A DNA stretch of 14,052 bases from CAVVYA01 sp964577835 (lineage in GTDB: Bacteria > Pseudomonadota > Alphaproteobacteria > SMXQ01). Under the pieces are notes generated by a model. The model made no database searches. It saw nothing but the letters and a program-made list of their open reading frames with translations, and had not been told where the DNA came from. Location of the stretch: NCBI GenBank assembly GCA_964577835.1, contig CAZOBN010000083.1, positions 1 through 14,052 on the forward strand, given 5' to 3'. Made by a program: the position numbers and the translations under genes. The stretch's first letter is position 1. Every line of letters starts with the position of its first letter. Below, one piece after another: positions 1-6,686 of this stretch.

Positions 1-243
1 GCGCACCGCCTGGCCACGGTAGTGCATGCCGACGAGAACATCGTGCTCGACGGCGGCCGCATCGTCGAGCGCGGCAATCACGCCGACCTGCTCGCCCAGG
101 GCGGGCACTATGCCGCCATGTGGGCACGCCAGCTCGAGGCCAATCAGCTCAAGGAGGCGCTCGCCCAGGACCTCGGCTCGGAGATCGCCGAGGACGTGAT
201 GGCGGGAGAGGGGTTCGGCGAACTCGAACTGCGCAAGATATGA
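1..243 (+). CDS. ABC exporter, C-terminal end of the ATPase domain (partial, Atm1/HMT1-like)
   Basis: The reading frame is open from base 1 and ends at TGA 241-243, so only the last 80 residues are in the window and the start lies upstream. The fragment opens with AHRLATV, the H-loop (switch histidine) of an ABC ATPase, followed by VLDGGRIVERGNHADLL and HYAAMWARQ. This is the usual end of a fused permease-ATPase exporter. The wording most resembles Atm1/HMT1-type exporters, which in alphaproteobacteria export glutathione-linked sulfur or metal conjugates from the cytoplasm. That subfamily call is by resemblance only, because the Walker A, signature motif and membrane domain are not seen. About 37 residues after the ARQ motif form an acidic tail ending LELRKI. 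The MscS-type gene begins 81 bp downstream. Confidence 0.85.
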   Translation, partial: AHRLATVVHADENIVLDGGRIVERGNHADLLAQGGHYAAMWARQLEANQLKEALAQDLGSEIAEDVMAGEGFGELELRKI

Positions 244-324
244 GCGACTGTCGTTGACGACGGGTGCCATGCCGCCCGCGGACTGTTAATCTCCCCAACC
301 AGAATCAACCAATTCCGCCCGATC

Positions 325-2640
325 ATGCAGACATTCCATACCTTCCTTCGCCGCGGGCTTCTCGTCCTTTGGCTCGCTGGATTCGTCGTTCCGCTGGCCG
401 CGCCGATGGCGCAGCAGGCAGCGGCGCCCGCCGCGCAGGAGAACAGCGCCGTCGAACTGCAGCAGCTCGAGGATCTCGTCAGCAAGCTCGAGGACCCGGT
501 GGCGCGCGAGGCGTTCCTCAAGGACCTCAAGGCGCTGATCGCCGCGCAAAAACAGGTCGAGCCAGAGCCTGAAGAAGAGCTGGTCGATCTGCCGCCGCCG
601 GAGACCTTGGGTGCGGGCGTCATCTTCGCCATTTCGTCCGGCATCCGTTCGCTCAGCGAATCGATCATGGAAGGCGTCTCGGTCGTCCAGGATCTGCCGC
701 GGGCCGTGCGCTGGTTTGAAGAGCAGCTCAGCGACCGGGCGACGCGCAATTTCTGGTTGACCCTTCTGACCAAGCTTGTCCTGGTGGTGGTCGGCGGCTA
801 TGCCGCAGAATGGACGCCCCGCCGCCTGCTCACACGCGTCTGCCGCCGGTTGGAAACGACCCAACCCGCGCACCTCGCGGGACGGCTCCTGCTGGTGGTG
901 ATGCGCGTTGCCCTCGACCTGTTGCCGATCGTCGCCTTCGCGGCTGCCGCCTATCTGATTCTGCCATGGACCGGCTCTGGCGACCGGGCGAGATACGTCG
1001 TCCTCGCCGTCGTCAATTCGCACATCCTGGTGAATCTCACCCTGGCCGTCGCGCGGCTGCTGCTGATGCCGACCGCGTCGAACCTGCGGCTGGTGCGGCT
1101 CGGCGACGAGACGGCGATCTATCTCTACATCTGGGTCCGCCGGCTGTCGGCGCTCATCATTTACGGGTATTTCACCGCCGAGGTCACGGTGCTCCTCGGC
1201 GCCGATCCGGCCGCCAAGGAATTCATTCTGAAACTGATTGGCCTGATCACCGTGGCGATGCTCATCGTGCTGGTCATGCAGAACCGCAAAGCGGTGTCCG
1301 ACTGGCTGCGCGGGCGCGTGGCGGCCGACGAGGCTGCCGGCGAGCCTGGCGCGTTCAACGTGTTCCGACGGCGCCTGGCCGACGTCTGGCATGTGCTCGT
1401 CGCCATCTATCTGGTGGCGTTCTACGTCGTCTGGGTCCTCAACATCGGCTTTCTCTTCCTGATGCGGGCGACGCTTCTGACCGTCGTCGTTCTTTTTGTC
1501 GCGCGTCTCCTGATCATCGCGAGCTCCAAAGCCATGGAGCGCGCCTTCCGGGTCGGCCAGGACCTCACCCTGCGCTATCCCGGCATCGAGGCGCGGGCGA
1601 ACCGCTATCTGCCGGTGTTGGGGCGCGTGCTACGCACGCTCATCTATGTGGTCGCGGGGCTGCTCATCCTGCAGGCATGGGGCGTCGAATCCTTCGCTTG
1701 GCTGACCTCACGAAGCGGCGTGCGGTTCATCGGCACGGGGCTCGGGATCCTCGTCGTGCTGACGATGGCACTCGTGCTGTGGGAGATGATCAGTCTCGGA
1801 CTCGATCGCTATGGGGCGCGCATCGATGCCACCAGCCGCTCGAGCGCCCGGGTGCGCACCTTGCTGCCGCTGCTGCGCACCATCATTCTGGTGGTGCTCA
1901 CGGTCATGGTCGGCCTGGTTGTGCTGTCGCAGATCGGCATCAACATCACGCCGCTGCTGGCCGGCGCCGGCGTCATCGGCCTCGCGGTTGGCTTCGGCTC
2001 CCAGAAGCTGGTGCAGGACGTGATCAACGGCCTGTTCATCCTGGCGGAAGACACGGTCTCGGTCGGCGACGTGGTGAAGATCGGGGAGGACTCCGGCGTG
2101 GTCGAGGATATCAGTATCCGTCATATCCGCTTGCGCGACATGGCGGGCAGCGTCATCACCGTGCCATTCAGCGAGGTGAAGACCGTCGTCAACATGACCC
2201 GCGACTACTCGCGCTACGTCTTCGACATCGGCATCGCCTACAAGGAAGACGTCGACCAGGTGATCCAGGTCCTCAAGGATCTCGATGAGGAGATGCGCAA
2301 GGACGAGCGCTTCGCCTCGCTCATCATTGCGCCGCTGGAGATCATCGGGCTCGACAAGTTCGCCGATTCGGCGGTGATCCTGAAGGCGCGCTATACCACT
2401 TTGCCGATCAAGCAGTGGGAAGTCGGCCGCGAATTCAACCGGCGCATCAAGAAGCGGTTCGACGAGCTGGGTATCGAAATACCCTTCCCGCATATGACGA
2501 TCTATCACGGCGATGCCCAGCCGGCGCAGAAGGACAGTAAGGCTGCGCCGTTGCCCGAGCCGGAGGACGACGACGATGCCGATGACGGCGGCGATGATTC
2601 ACCGACGCCATCGTCCAGCAGCAGCGCGCAGCAGCCCTAA
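325..2640 (+). CDS. Large MscS-family mechanosensitive ion channel
   Basis: A 771-residue inner-membrane channel that should open under membrane tension to release solutes on hypo-osmotic shock. Residues 1 to about 30 look like a signal peptide (RR, hydrophobic core, then AAPMAQ). A charged, probably periplasmic, helical stretch follows (about 40-85), then roughly ten hydrophobic segments between about 145 and 560. The MscS core starts near residue 540: the Gly/Ala-rich pore helix LLAGAGVIGLAVGFGSQ (about 544-560), then the beta domain (FILAEDTVSVGDVVKIG, VVEDISIRHIRLRD) and the alpha/beta vestibule up to about residue 740. The usual IPNG-like loop reads VPFSE. From about residue 745 there is an acidic and Ser-rich tail (EPEDDDDADDGGDD, then SSSSS). 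E. coli MscS has 286 residues, so this belongs with the large multi-helix members, but I cannot assign it to MscK, MscM or YbdG by name. ATG 325 fits the signal peptide, although no clear Shine-Dalgarno precedes it. Confidence 0.9.
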   Translation: MQTFHTFLRRGLLVLWLAGFVVPLAAPMAQQAAAPAAQENSAVELQQLEDLVSKLEDPVAREAFLKDLKALIAAQKQVEPEPEEELVDLPPPETLGAGVIFAISSGIRSLSESIMEGVSVVQDLPRAVRWFEEQLSDRATRNFWLTLLTKLVLVVVGGYAAEWTPRRLLTRVCRRLETTQPAHLAGRLLLVVMRVALDLLPIVAFAAAAYLILPWTGSGDRARYVVLAVVNSHILVNLTLAVARLLLMPTASNLRLVRLGDETAIYLYIWVRRLSALIIYGYFTAEVTVLLGADPAAKEFILKLIGLITVAMLIVLVMQNRKAVSDWLRGRVAADEAAGEPGAFNVFRRRLADVWHVLVAIYLVAFYVVWVLNIGFLFLMRATLLTVVVLFVARLLIIASSKAMERAFRVGQDLTLRYPGIEARANRYLPVLGRVLRTLIYVVAGLLILQAWGVESFAWLTSRSGVRFIGTGLGILVVLTMALVLWEMISLGLDRYGARIDATSRSSARVRTLLPLLRTIILVVLTVMVGLVVLSQIGINITPLLAGAGVIGLAVGFGSQKLVQDVINGLFILAEDTVSVGDVVKIGEDSGVVEDISIRHIRLRDMAGSVITVPFSEVKTVVNMTRDYSRYVFDIGIAYKEDVDQVIQVLKDLDEEMRKDERFASLIIAPLEIIGLDKFADSAVILKARYTTLPIKQWEVGREFNRRIKKRFDELGIEIPFPHMTIYHGDAQPAQKDSKAAPLPEPEDDDDADDGGDDSPTPSSSSSAQQP

Positions 2641-3299
2641 AACTCGCCGCGAATCATGGCCTCCAACACGTCGGCGCTCTCCGCGTCCACCACTCGGCGC
2701 GCCACGTCATAGCTGAAGCCTGCCCGGGCGAGGGCGGCCATGTCGCGCTGGCGCAACTCGACTCGCGCGCTCGGCGGCCGGAACGGGCCCAGACGCTTGC
2801 GCTGCGCCAGGCGCGCCGCGGCGGCGAACTCGTCGCCGTCGGCGTCGCCGGCGCCGCTCTCGTTCGTCAGCCCCTTGAGTGCCGCATCGCTTTCGGCCGC
2901 GCTCAATCCCTTGGCGCGCAAGGTCCGGCCGATGATCACGCGGCTGGTGCCGCGCCGGCGCAGGCTGCGTGCCTTGCCGGCCGCATAAGCGGCGTCGTCG
3001 ACCAGGCCGGACCGGCGATAGCGTTCGATCAGCTCGTCCACCAGCCGGCGACCTTCGGCGGGGTCGGTGCCGTGGACCTTCACCGACTTGTCGACCCGGC
3101 GCAGCAGTACGCGGCGCAGGTGCGCGCTCGGCGCGCTGAAGCGGGCGAGATAGAACAGCGCGGCGTTCTCGAGTGATTGCGCCGAGACCTTGCGGGGAAC
3201 CTTGCGCTCGTGACGCCCGCGGCGCGCCGCGGGTTTGCCGTCGCCCTCGTTCGCTGGCGCCGGGTCGAGCCGGTCTTGTGGAGGATCGCGTCGCACCAT
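2637..3299 (-). CDS. recX: Regulatory protein RecX
   Basis: A 220-residue RecX, the small cytoplasmic helical-repeat protein that caps or inhibits RecA filaments. The conserved part starts near residue 36 with RKVSAQSLENAALFYLARF, followed by LRRVLLRRVDKS, the helix ERYRRSGLVDDAAYAAGKARSL cut here as RYRRSGLVDDAAYAAG, then RRRGTSRVIIGRTLRAKG and a C-terminal module RAGFSYDVARRVV. This is the alphaproteobacterial form. Residues 1-35 are Arg/Pro-rich and unconserved in character, and the only SD-like bases (GGGA at 3303-3306) sit just 3 nt before the ATG. The true start could be the GTG of codon 2 or further in. RecA is not next door. Its TAG overlaps the TAA of the convergent channel gene by three bases. 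A hairpin at 3311-3334 lies in its leader. Confidence 0.9.
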   Translation of the reverse strand: MVRRDPPQDRLDPAPANEGDGKPAARRGRHERKVPRKVSAQSLENAALFYLARFSAPSAHLRRVLLRRVDKSVKVHGTDPAEGRRLVDELIERYRRSGLVDDAAYAAGKARSLRRRGTSRVIIGRTLRAKGLSAAESDAALKGLTNESGAGDADGDEFAAAARLAQRKRLGPFRPPSARVELRQRDMAALARAGFSYDVARRVVDAESADVLEAMIRGEF

Positions 3300-3310
3300 T
3301 CATCCCAGCA

Positions 3311-3334
3311 TGTCAGGGGTGCCGTCCCCTGTCA
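3311..3334 (-). other. Inverted repeat in the recX leader
   Basis: CAGGGG (3314-3319) and CCCCTG (3326-3331) are perfect complements around a 6-nt loop. The arms extend by two more pairs (TG/CA) beyond a T-T mismatch. On the recX transcript this stem would end about 11 nt before the ATG. It has no T-run, so it is not a classic terminator. It could be an operator for recX or an RNA hairpin near its ribosome site. No alphaproteobacterial LexA box (GTTC-N7-GTTC or GAAC-N7-GAAC) was found in the region. Confidence 0.4.
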
Positions 3335-3387
3335 TCCGCCGGGTTCGCTGGCGCGGCGTTTTGATGCTGCGCGGACCGCAAACGCGC

Positions 3388-3393
3388 TATAAT
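3388..3393 (+). promoter_or_regulatory. Candidate -10 box for the ABC permease gene
   Basis: A perfect TATAAT stands in otherwise GC-rich DNA between recX and the permease, 59 bp before the permease ATG. The predicted start of transcription is near 3400. The -35 is poor: TTGATG at 3361-3366 is 21 bp away, and the position with a 17-bp spacer reads TGCTGC. The assignment therefore rests on the -10 alone. Confidence 0.35.
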
Positions 3394-3452
3394 TGCCTAC
3401 TCCGGGCGATACGTTGACTGAGCCGCCCGATATTCGGTAGATCCAGGCGTTC

Positions 3453-4336
3453 ATGAACAAGCTCTCCGCGCAAGACCGCACCGTCCTCTCCGCCGGCCAG
3501 ATCGGCCAGAGCGAAAGCCTTGGCAACCGGCCGCTCGCGCCCTCGATCCGGCGCATGGGCCCAATCAACTGGGTCGGCCTGTGGACCCTGTGCCGCAAGG
3601 AGGTCGCGCGGTTCCTGGTGGTCTATAACCAGACCCTGGCGGCGCCCCTGGTGACCACGCTGCTGTTCCTCGCCATCTTCACCCTGGCGCTCGGCCGCGG
3701 CCATACCATGATCGGCGACATTCCATTCGACGTGTTCCTGGCGCCCGGCCTGATCATGATGTCGATGATCCAGAACGCTTTCGCCAATACCTCGTCCTCG
3801 CTCGTGTCCTCGAAGATGCAAGGCAATATCGTCGACGTGCTGATGGCGCCTTTGTCGCCGTTCGAGCTCACCCTCGGCTACGCGTTCGGCGGATTGGTGC
3901 GCGGGCTGCTGGTCGGCATGACCGTGGCGATCGCCATGCTGATCTTCGTCCACGTCCAGGTTCTCCATATCGGCGTGGTGCTGTTCTATGCGGTGACCGC
4001 GTCGATGATGATGTCGCTGCTCGGCGTCATCGGCGGCATCTGGGCGCAGAAGCACGAGCAGATGTCGGTGGTGAGCAACTTCATCATCACCCCCTGCGCC
4101 TTCCTGTCCGGCACCTTCTATTCGATCGATCGGCNNNNNNNNNNCTGCCGGGCCTGTGGAACTACGCGGCCCATATCAACCCGTTTTTCTACATGATCGA
4201 CGGCTTCCGCTACGGCTTCATCGGCCATGCGGAGGGCTCGCTGGCGATCGGCGTGGCGGTCATGATCCTGGGCAACCTGGTGCTGTGGGGCACCTGCCTC
4301 TGGATGTTCGCTTCCGGCTACCGGATCAAAGCCTGA
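3453..4336 (+). CDS. ABC-2 type transporter permease (interrupted by an assembly gap)
   Basis: An inner-membrane permease of the ABC-2 family, which works with a separate ATPase to export substrates. No ATPase gene is adjacent and the substrate cannot be told. The N-terminal 227 residues (to 4133) include WTLCRKEVARFLVVYNQTL, several hydrophobic helices, FLAPGLIMMSMIQNAFANTS and FLSGTFYSIDR. Ten Ns follow at 4135-4144. The protein resumes at 4145 as LPGLWNYAAHINPFFYMIDG and ends with TGA 4334-4336, in a different frame if the Ns are taken literally. Joining SIDR directly to LPGLW restores the family's normal wording and gives 290 residues, so I read this as one intact gene. ATG 3453 has only a weak ribosome site. 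ATG 3555 would give 256 residues, closer to usual family size, and the first 34 residues are not obviously conserved. It lies 133 bp before argD. Confidence 0.85.
4135..4144. other. Assembly gap (10 N) inside the permease gene
   Basis: Exactly ten N characters, a common scaffolding placeholder. The coding frame on the left (codon starts divisible by three) and on the right (4145 and every third base) requires a true gap of length 2 modulo 3, so ten cannot be right. The left contig ends in CGG C and the right begins CTG CCG. If the shared C is a one-base overlap, the protein reads SIDR-LPGLW with nothing missing. Confidence 0.95.
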
Positions 4337-4376
4337 AAGCCCCGGAAATCCCTCGCTTTAGGCCGCTTTGCCGCCG

Positions 4377-4405
4377 TTGACAGAGGGGCCGGTTCCACAG
4401 ATACT
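4377..4405 (+). promoter_or_regulatory. Candidate promoter of argD-argF
   Basis: A perfect -35 box TTGACA (4377-4382), a 17-bp spacer and GATACT (4400-4405, four of six matches to TATAAT) predict a transcript starting near 4412. The untranslated leader before the GTG at 4470 would be about 58 nt. This is among the strongest promoter-like matches in the window and supports a start separate from the permease gene. Confidence 0.6.
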
Positions 4406-4406
4406 C

Positions 4407-4440
4407 TGCGGTTTTTCCGCAATACCTTGTGGTTTACGCA
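4407..4440 (+). promoter_or_regulatory. Inverted repeat and imperfect second copy at the argD transcription start
   Basis: TGCGG (4407-4411), TTTTT and CCGCA (4417-4421) form a perfect 15-bp inverted repeat lying over the predicted +1. A related element, TGTGGTTTACGCA, begins at 4428, 21 bp later, which is two helical turns. The arrangement suits a tandem operator for arginine control, or a 5' RNA hairpin. It does not match the enterobacterial ArgR box (TGAATAATTATTCA). The role is inferred. Confidence 0.35.
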
Positions 4441-4469
4441 CCGCCTTGAGCGGCATTGGGGAGCCTTTC

Positions 4470-5642
4470 GTGATTCCAGCGGTCCTGCCGGTCTATTCGC
4501 GGATCGATCTCGCGTTCGAGCGGGGCGAGGGCGCCTATCTGTTCACGGCGGATGGGAAGCGCTATCTCGACTTCGCCTCGGGAATCGCTGTGACGTCGCT
4601 CGGTCATGCCCATCCGCATCTGGTCGATGCGCTGGTCAGCCAGGGCAGAAAGCTGTGGCATACCTCGAACGTGTTCCGCATCCCCGGCCAGGAGCGCCTG
4701 GCCGAGCGGCTGACCGATGCGACCTTCGCCGACACGGTGTTCTTCACCAACTCGGGCGCCGAGGCGGTGGAATGCGGCATCAAGATCGTGCGCAAGTATT
4801 TCGACGAGATCGGCCAGCCCGAACGCTATCGCATCATCGCCTGCGCCAATGCCTTCCACGGCCGCACCATGGCGACCATCGCGGCGGGCGGCCAAGCCAA
4901 GCTGCTGAAAGGCTTCGATCCGGTGGTCGAGGGCTTCGACCATGTCGCGTTCGGCAATCTGAACGAGATGCGCGCGGCGATCCGTCCCGAAACCGCGGCC
5001 ATCCTGATCGAGCCGGTGCAGGGCGAAGGCGGCGTGCGCGCGGCGGATCCGGCCTATCTGCGCGGGTTGCGCGAGATTGCCGACGAATTCGGCCTGCTGC
5101 TGTTCTTCGATGAAGTGCAGTGCGGCATGGGCCGCACCGGCAAGCTGTTCGCCCATGAGTGGGCCGGCGTGACCCCGGACGTCATGGCGATCGCGAAAGG
5201 CATCGGCAGCGGCTTCCCGCTCGGCGCCTGCCTGGCGACGGAAAAGGCGGCGAGCGGCATGAACGCCGGCAGCCACGGCAGCACCTATGGCGGCAATCCG
5301 TTGGCCATGGCGGTCGGCAACGCCGTGCTCGACGTGATGCTGGCCGACGGATTCCTCGGCCACGTCCAGCGCATCGCCGGCGTGCTGCGCAAGCGGCTGG
5401 CGGCGGTCGCCACGGCGCATCCGAAGACGCTGGCCGGCGTGCGCGGCCTCGGCCTGCTGCTCGGCCTCGAATGCGTGCGGCCCAACACGGATCTGATGGC
5501 GGGCCTGCGACGCAATGGCCTGTTGTGCGTCGGCGCCGGCGAGAATGTCATCCGCCTGCTGCCGCCCTTGATCATCGACGAAACCCATGTGGAAGAGGCG
5601 GCGGAGATCGTGGATCGTAGCTGCCGCGAGTTGGAGCAATAG
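4470..5642 (+). CDS. argD: Acetylornithine aminotransferase (ArgD)
   Basis: A 390-residue cytoplasmic, PLP-dependent class-III aminotransferase. It converts N-acetylglutamate semialdehyde to N2-acetylornithine with glutamate as amino donor, and may also act on succinyl-diaminopimelate. Visible motifs are FASGIAVTSLGHAHPHLV (about 35-52), TNSGAEAVE (93-101), ANAFHGRT (126-133), EPVQGEGG (181-188), LFFDEVQCGMGRTG (211-224) with the PLP-ring aspartate D214, and the Schiff-base lysine K243 in AIAKGIGSGFPLGA. I chose GTG 4470: GGGGAG at 4457-4462 gives a good ribosome site 7 nt away, and the protein then begins VIPAVLPVYSRIDLAFERG, where family members start. The open frame back to 4368 would include the promoter. 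It is followed after 2 bp by argF. Confidence 0.95.
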   Translation: MIPAVLPVYSRIDLAFERGEGAYLFTADGKRYLDFASGIAVTSLGHAHPHLVDALVSQGRKLWHTSNVFRIPGQERLAERLTDATFADTVFFTNSGAEAVECGIKIVRKYFDEIGQPERYRIIACANAFHGRTMATIAAGGQAKLLKGFDPVVEGFDHVAFGNLNEMRAAIRPETAAILIEPVQGEGGVRAADPAYLRGLREIADEFGLLLFFDEVQCGMGRTGKLFAHEWAGVTPDVMAIAKGIGSGFPLGACLATEKAASGMNAGSHGSTYGGNPLAMAVGNAVLDVMLADGFLGHVQRIAGVLRKRLAAVATAHPKTLAGVRGLGLLLGLECVRPNTDLMAGLRRNGLLCVGAGENVIRLLPPLIIDETHVEEAAEIVDRSCRELEQ

Positions 5643-5644
5643 AT

Positions 5645-6625
5645 ATGTCTCTGTGGAAAGTGGCGCAGACCGGGAATTTGAGACCGCGCCCGACGGCGAC
5701 TCGGGAGAAGCCCCGGCATTTTCTCGACCTGTCCGATTTCGACCAGGCGACCTTGCGCCAGATGCTCGATTGGGGCGTCGCCTATAAGGCCGATCGCCTG
5801 CCCGCCGGCAAGGCGCCGCTCGCCGGCAAGCGGCTGGCCATGGTTTTCGAGAAGCCGTCGACGCGCACGCGCGTATCGTTCGAGGTCGCCATGCAGGATC
5901 TCGGTGGCCAGGTGACGATTCTGAGCCAGACGGAATCCCAGCTCGGGCGCGGCGAGACCATCGCCGACACCGCGCGCGTGCTGTCGCGCTATGTCGATGC
6001 CATCATGCTGCGCACCGTGAGCCAGAAGCATCTCGACGAAATGGCCGCGAATGCCACCGTGCCGGTGATCAACGGTCTCACCGATCATGGCCATCCGTGC
6101 CAGTTGATGGCCGACGTCATGACCTTCGAGGAACACAAGGGTCCGATTGCCGGCCGCACCGTGGCCTGGCTGGGCGACGGCAACAATGTCGCGGAATCCT
6201 GGGTCCATGCCGCCGCGCGTTTCGGCTTCACCCTGCGTGTGGCCTGTCCGCAACCTTGTGGCCTGCCGGAAACGCTGCTGATATGGGCGAGGGAACAAGG
6301 CGCCGACGTCAGCGTTACGACCGAACCGGAAACCGCCGTGCGGGGTGCCGATTGCGTCGTGACCGACACGTGGCTTTCCATGGCGAACGGCAGCGCGCCG
6401 GACATGGATCGCGATATGCGGTTCAAGCTGTTGACGCCGTACAGGGTCGACGAGAGGATGATGGGATTGGCTAAACCCGACGCGATCTTCATGCATTGCC
6501 TGCCGGCGAACCGCGATCGGGAAGTCAGCGCCGCGGTGATGGATGGACCGCAGTCCGTCGTGTGGGACGAGGCCGAGAACCGCGTTCATGCTCAGAAGGG
6601 CATCCTGCACTGGTGCCTGGCCTGA
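5645..6625 (+). CDS. argF: Ornithine carbamoyltransferase, anabolic (ArgF)
   Basis: A 326-residue cytoplasmic enzyme that joins carbamoyl phosphate and ornithine to make citrulline, downstream of ArgD in arginine synthesis. The carbamoyl-phosphate loop FEKPSTRTRVSFE has STRTR at 72-76. HPCQ is at 150-153, a substrate-binding DTW at about 240, and the ornithine-loop MHCLPA has HCLP at 284-287. The start is only 2 bp after the argD TAG, with GGAG (5633-5636) 8 nt upstream inside argD, so translation is likely coupled. Homologues usually begin close to the PRHFLDLSDFD segment, which here starts near residue 23. The first 22 residues (MSLWKVAQTGNLRPRPTATR and on) are therefore an extension, and no better ATG follows until residue 39. 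GTG at codon 6 is a weaker alternative. Confidence 0.95.
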   Translation: MSLWKVAQTGNLRPRPTATREKPRHFLDLSDFDQATLRQMLDWGVAYKADRLPAGKAPLAGKRLAMVFEKPSTRTRVSFEVAMQDLGGQVTILSQTESQLGRGETIADTARVLSRYVDAIMLRTVSQKHLDEMAANATVPVINGLTDHGHPCQLMADVMTFEEHKGPIAGRTVAWLGDGNNVAESWVHAAARFGFTLRVACPQPCGLPETLLIWAREQGADVSVTTEPETAVRGADCVVTDTWLSMANGSAPDMDRDMRFKLLTPYRVDERMMGLAKPDAIFMHCLPANRDREVSAAVMDGPQSVVWDEAENRVHAQKGILHWCLA

Positions 6626-6629
6626 GCCC

Positions 6630-6651
6630 GACGCGATCGTTCGGTCGCGTC
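6630..6651 (+). other. Stem-loop just after argF
   Basis: GACGCGA (6630-6636) and TCGCGTC (6645-6651) are perfect complements. Inside them a G-T pair and a C-G pair leave a 4-nt GTTC loop, giving a stem of about 9 bp. It starts 4 nt after the argF stop and is 35 bp before hslO. There is no T-run, so it may be a weak or Rho-type terminator, a 3'-end stabiliser for argDF mRNA, or a processing site. Confidence 0.4.
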
Positions 6652-6686
6652 ACTGGTGTTGGTAGCTGCGTCAGGATGATGGCTTC

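Noticed and set aside
286..1392. Minus-strand open frame opposite the channel gene
   Set aside because: Low-complexity composition rich in Gln, Arg, Asp and His, no motif, and fully overlapped by a gene with clear membrane and MscS features.
4135..4336. Frameshifted or broken permease
   Set aside because: The frame change coincides exactly with the N run and disappears if the placeholder length is wrong; both sides match one protein.
4368..4469. Upstream in-frame extension of argD
   Set aside because: It would place the promoter and inverted repeats inside the gene, and the GTG at 4470 has a better ribosome site and the family's normal N-terminus.
4434..6610. Long minus-strand open frames opposite argD and argF (about 400 and 440 codons)
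   Set aside because: They lie antisense to well-recognised enzymes, have His/Gln/Arg/Ala-rich composition typical of shadow frames in GC-rich DNA, and show no known motif.
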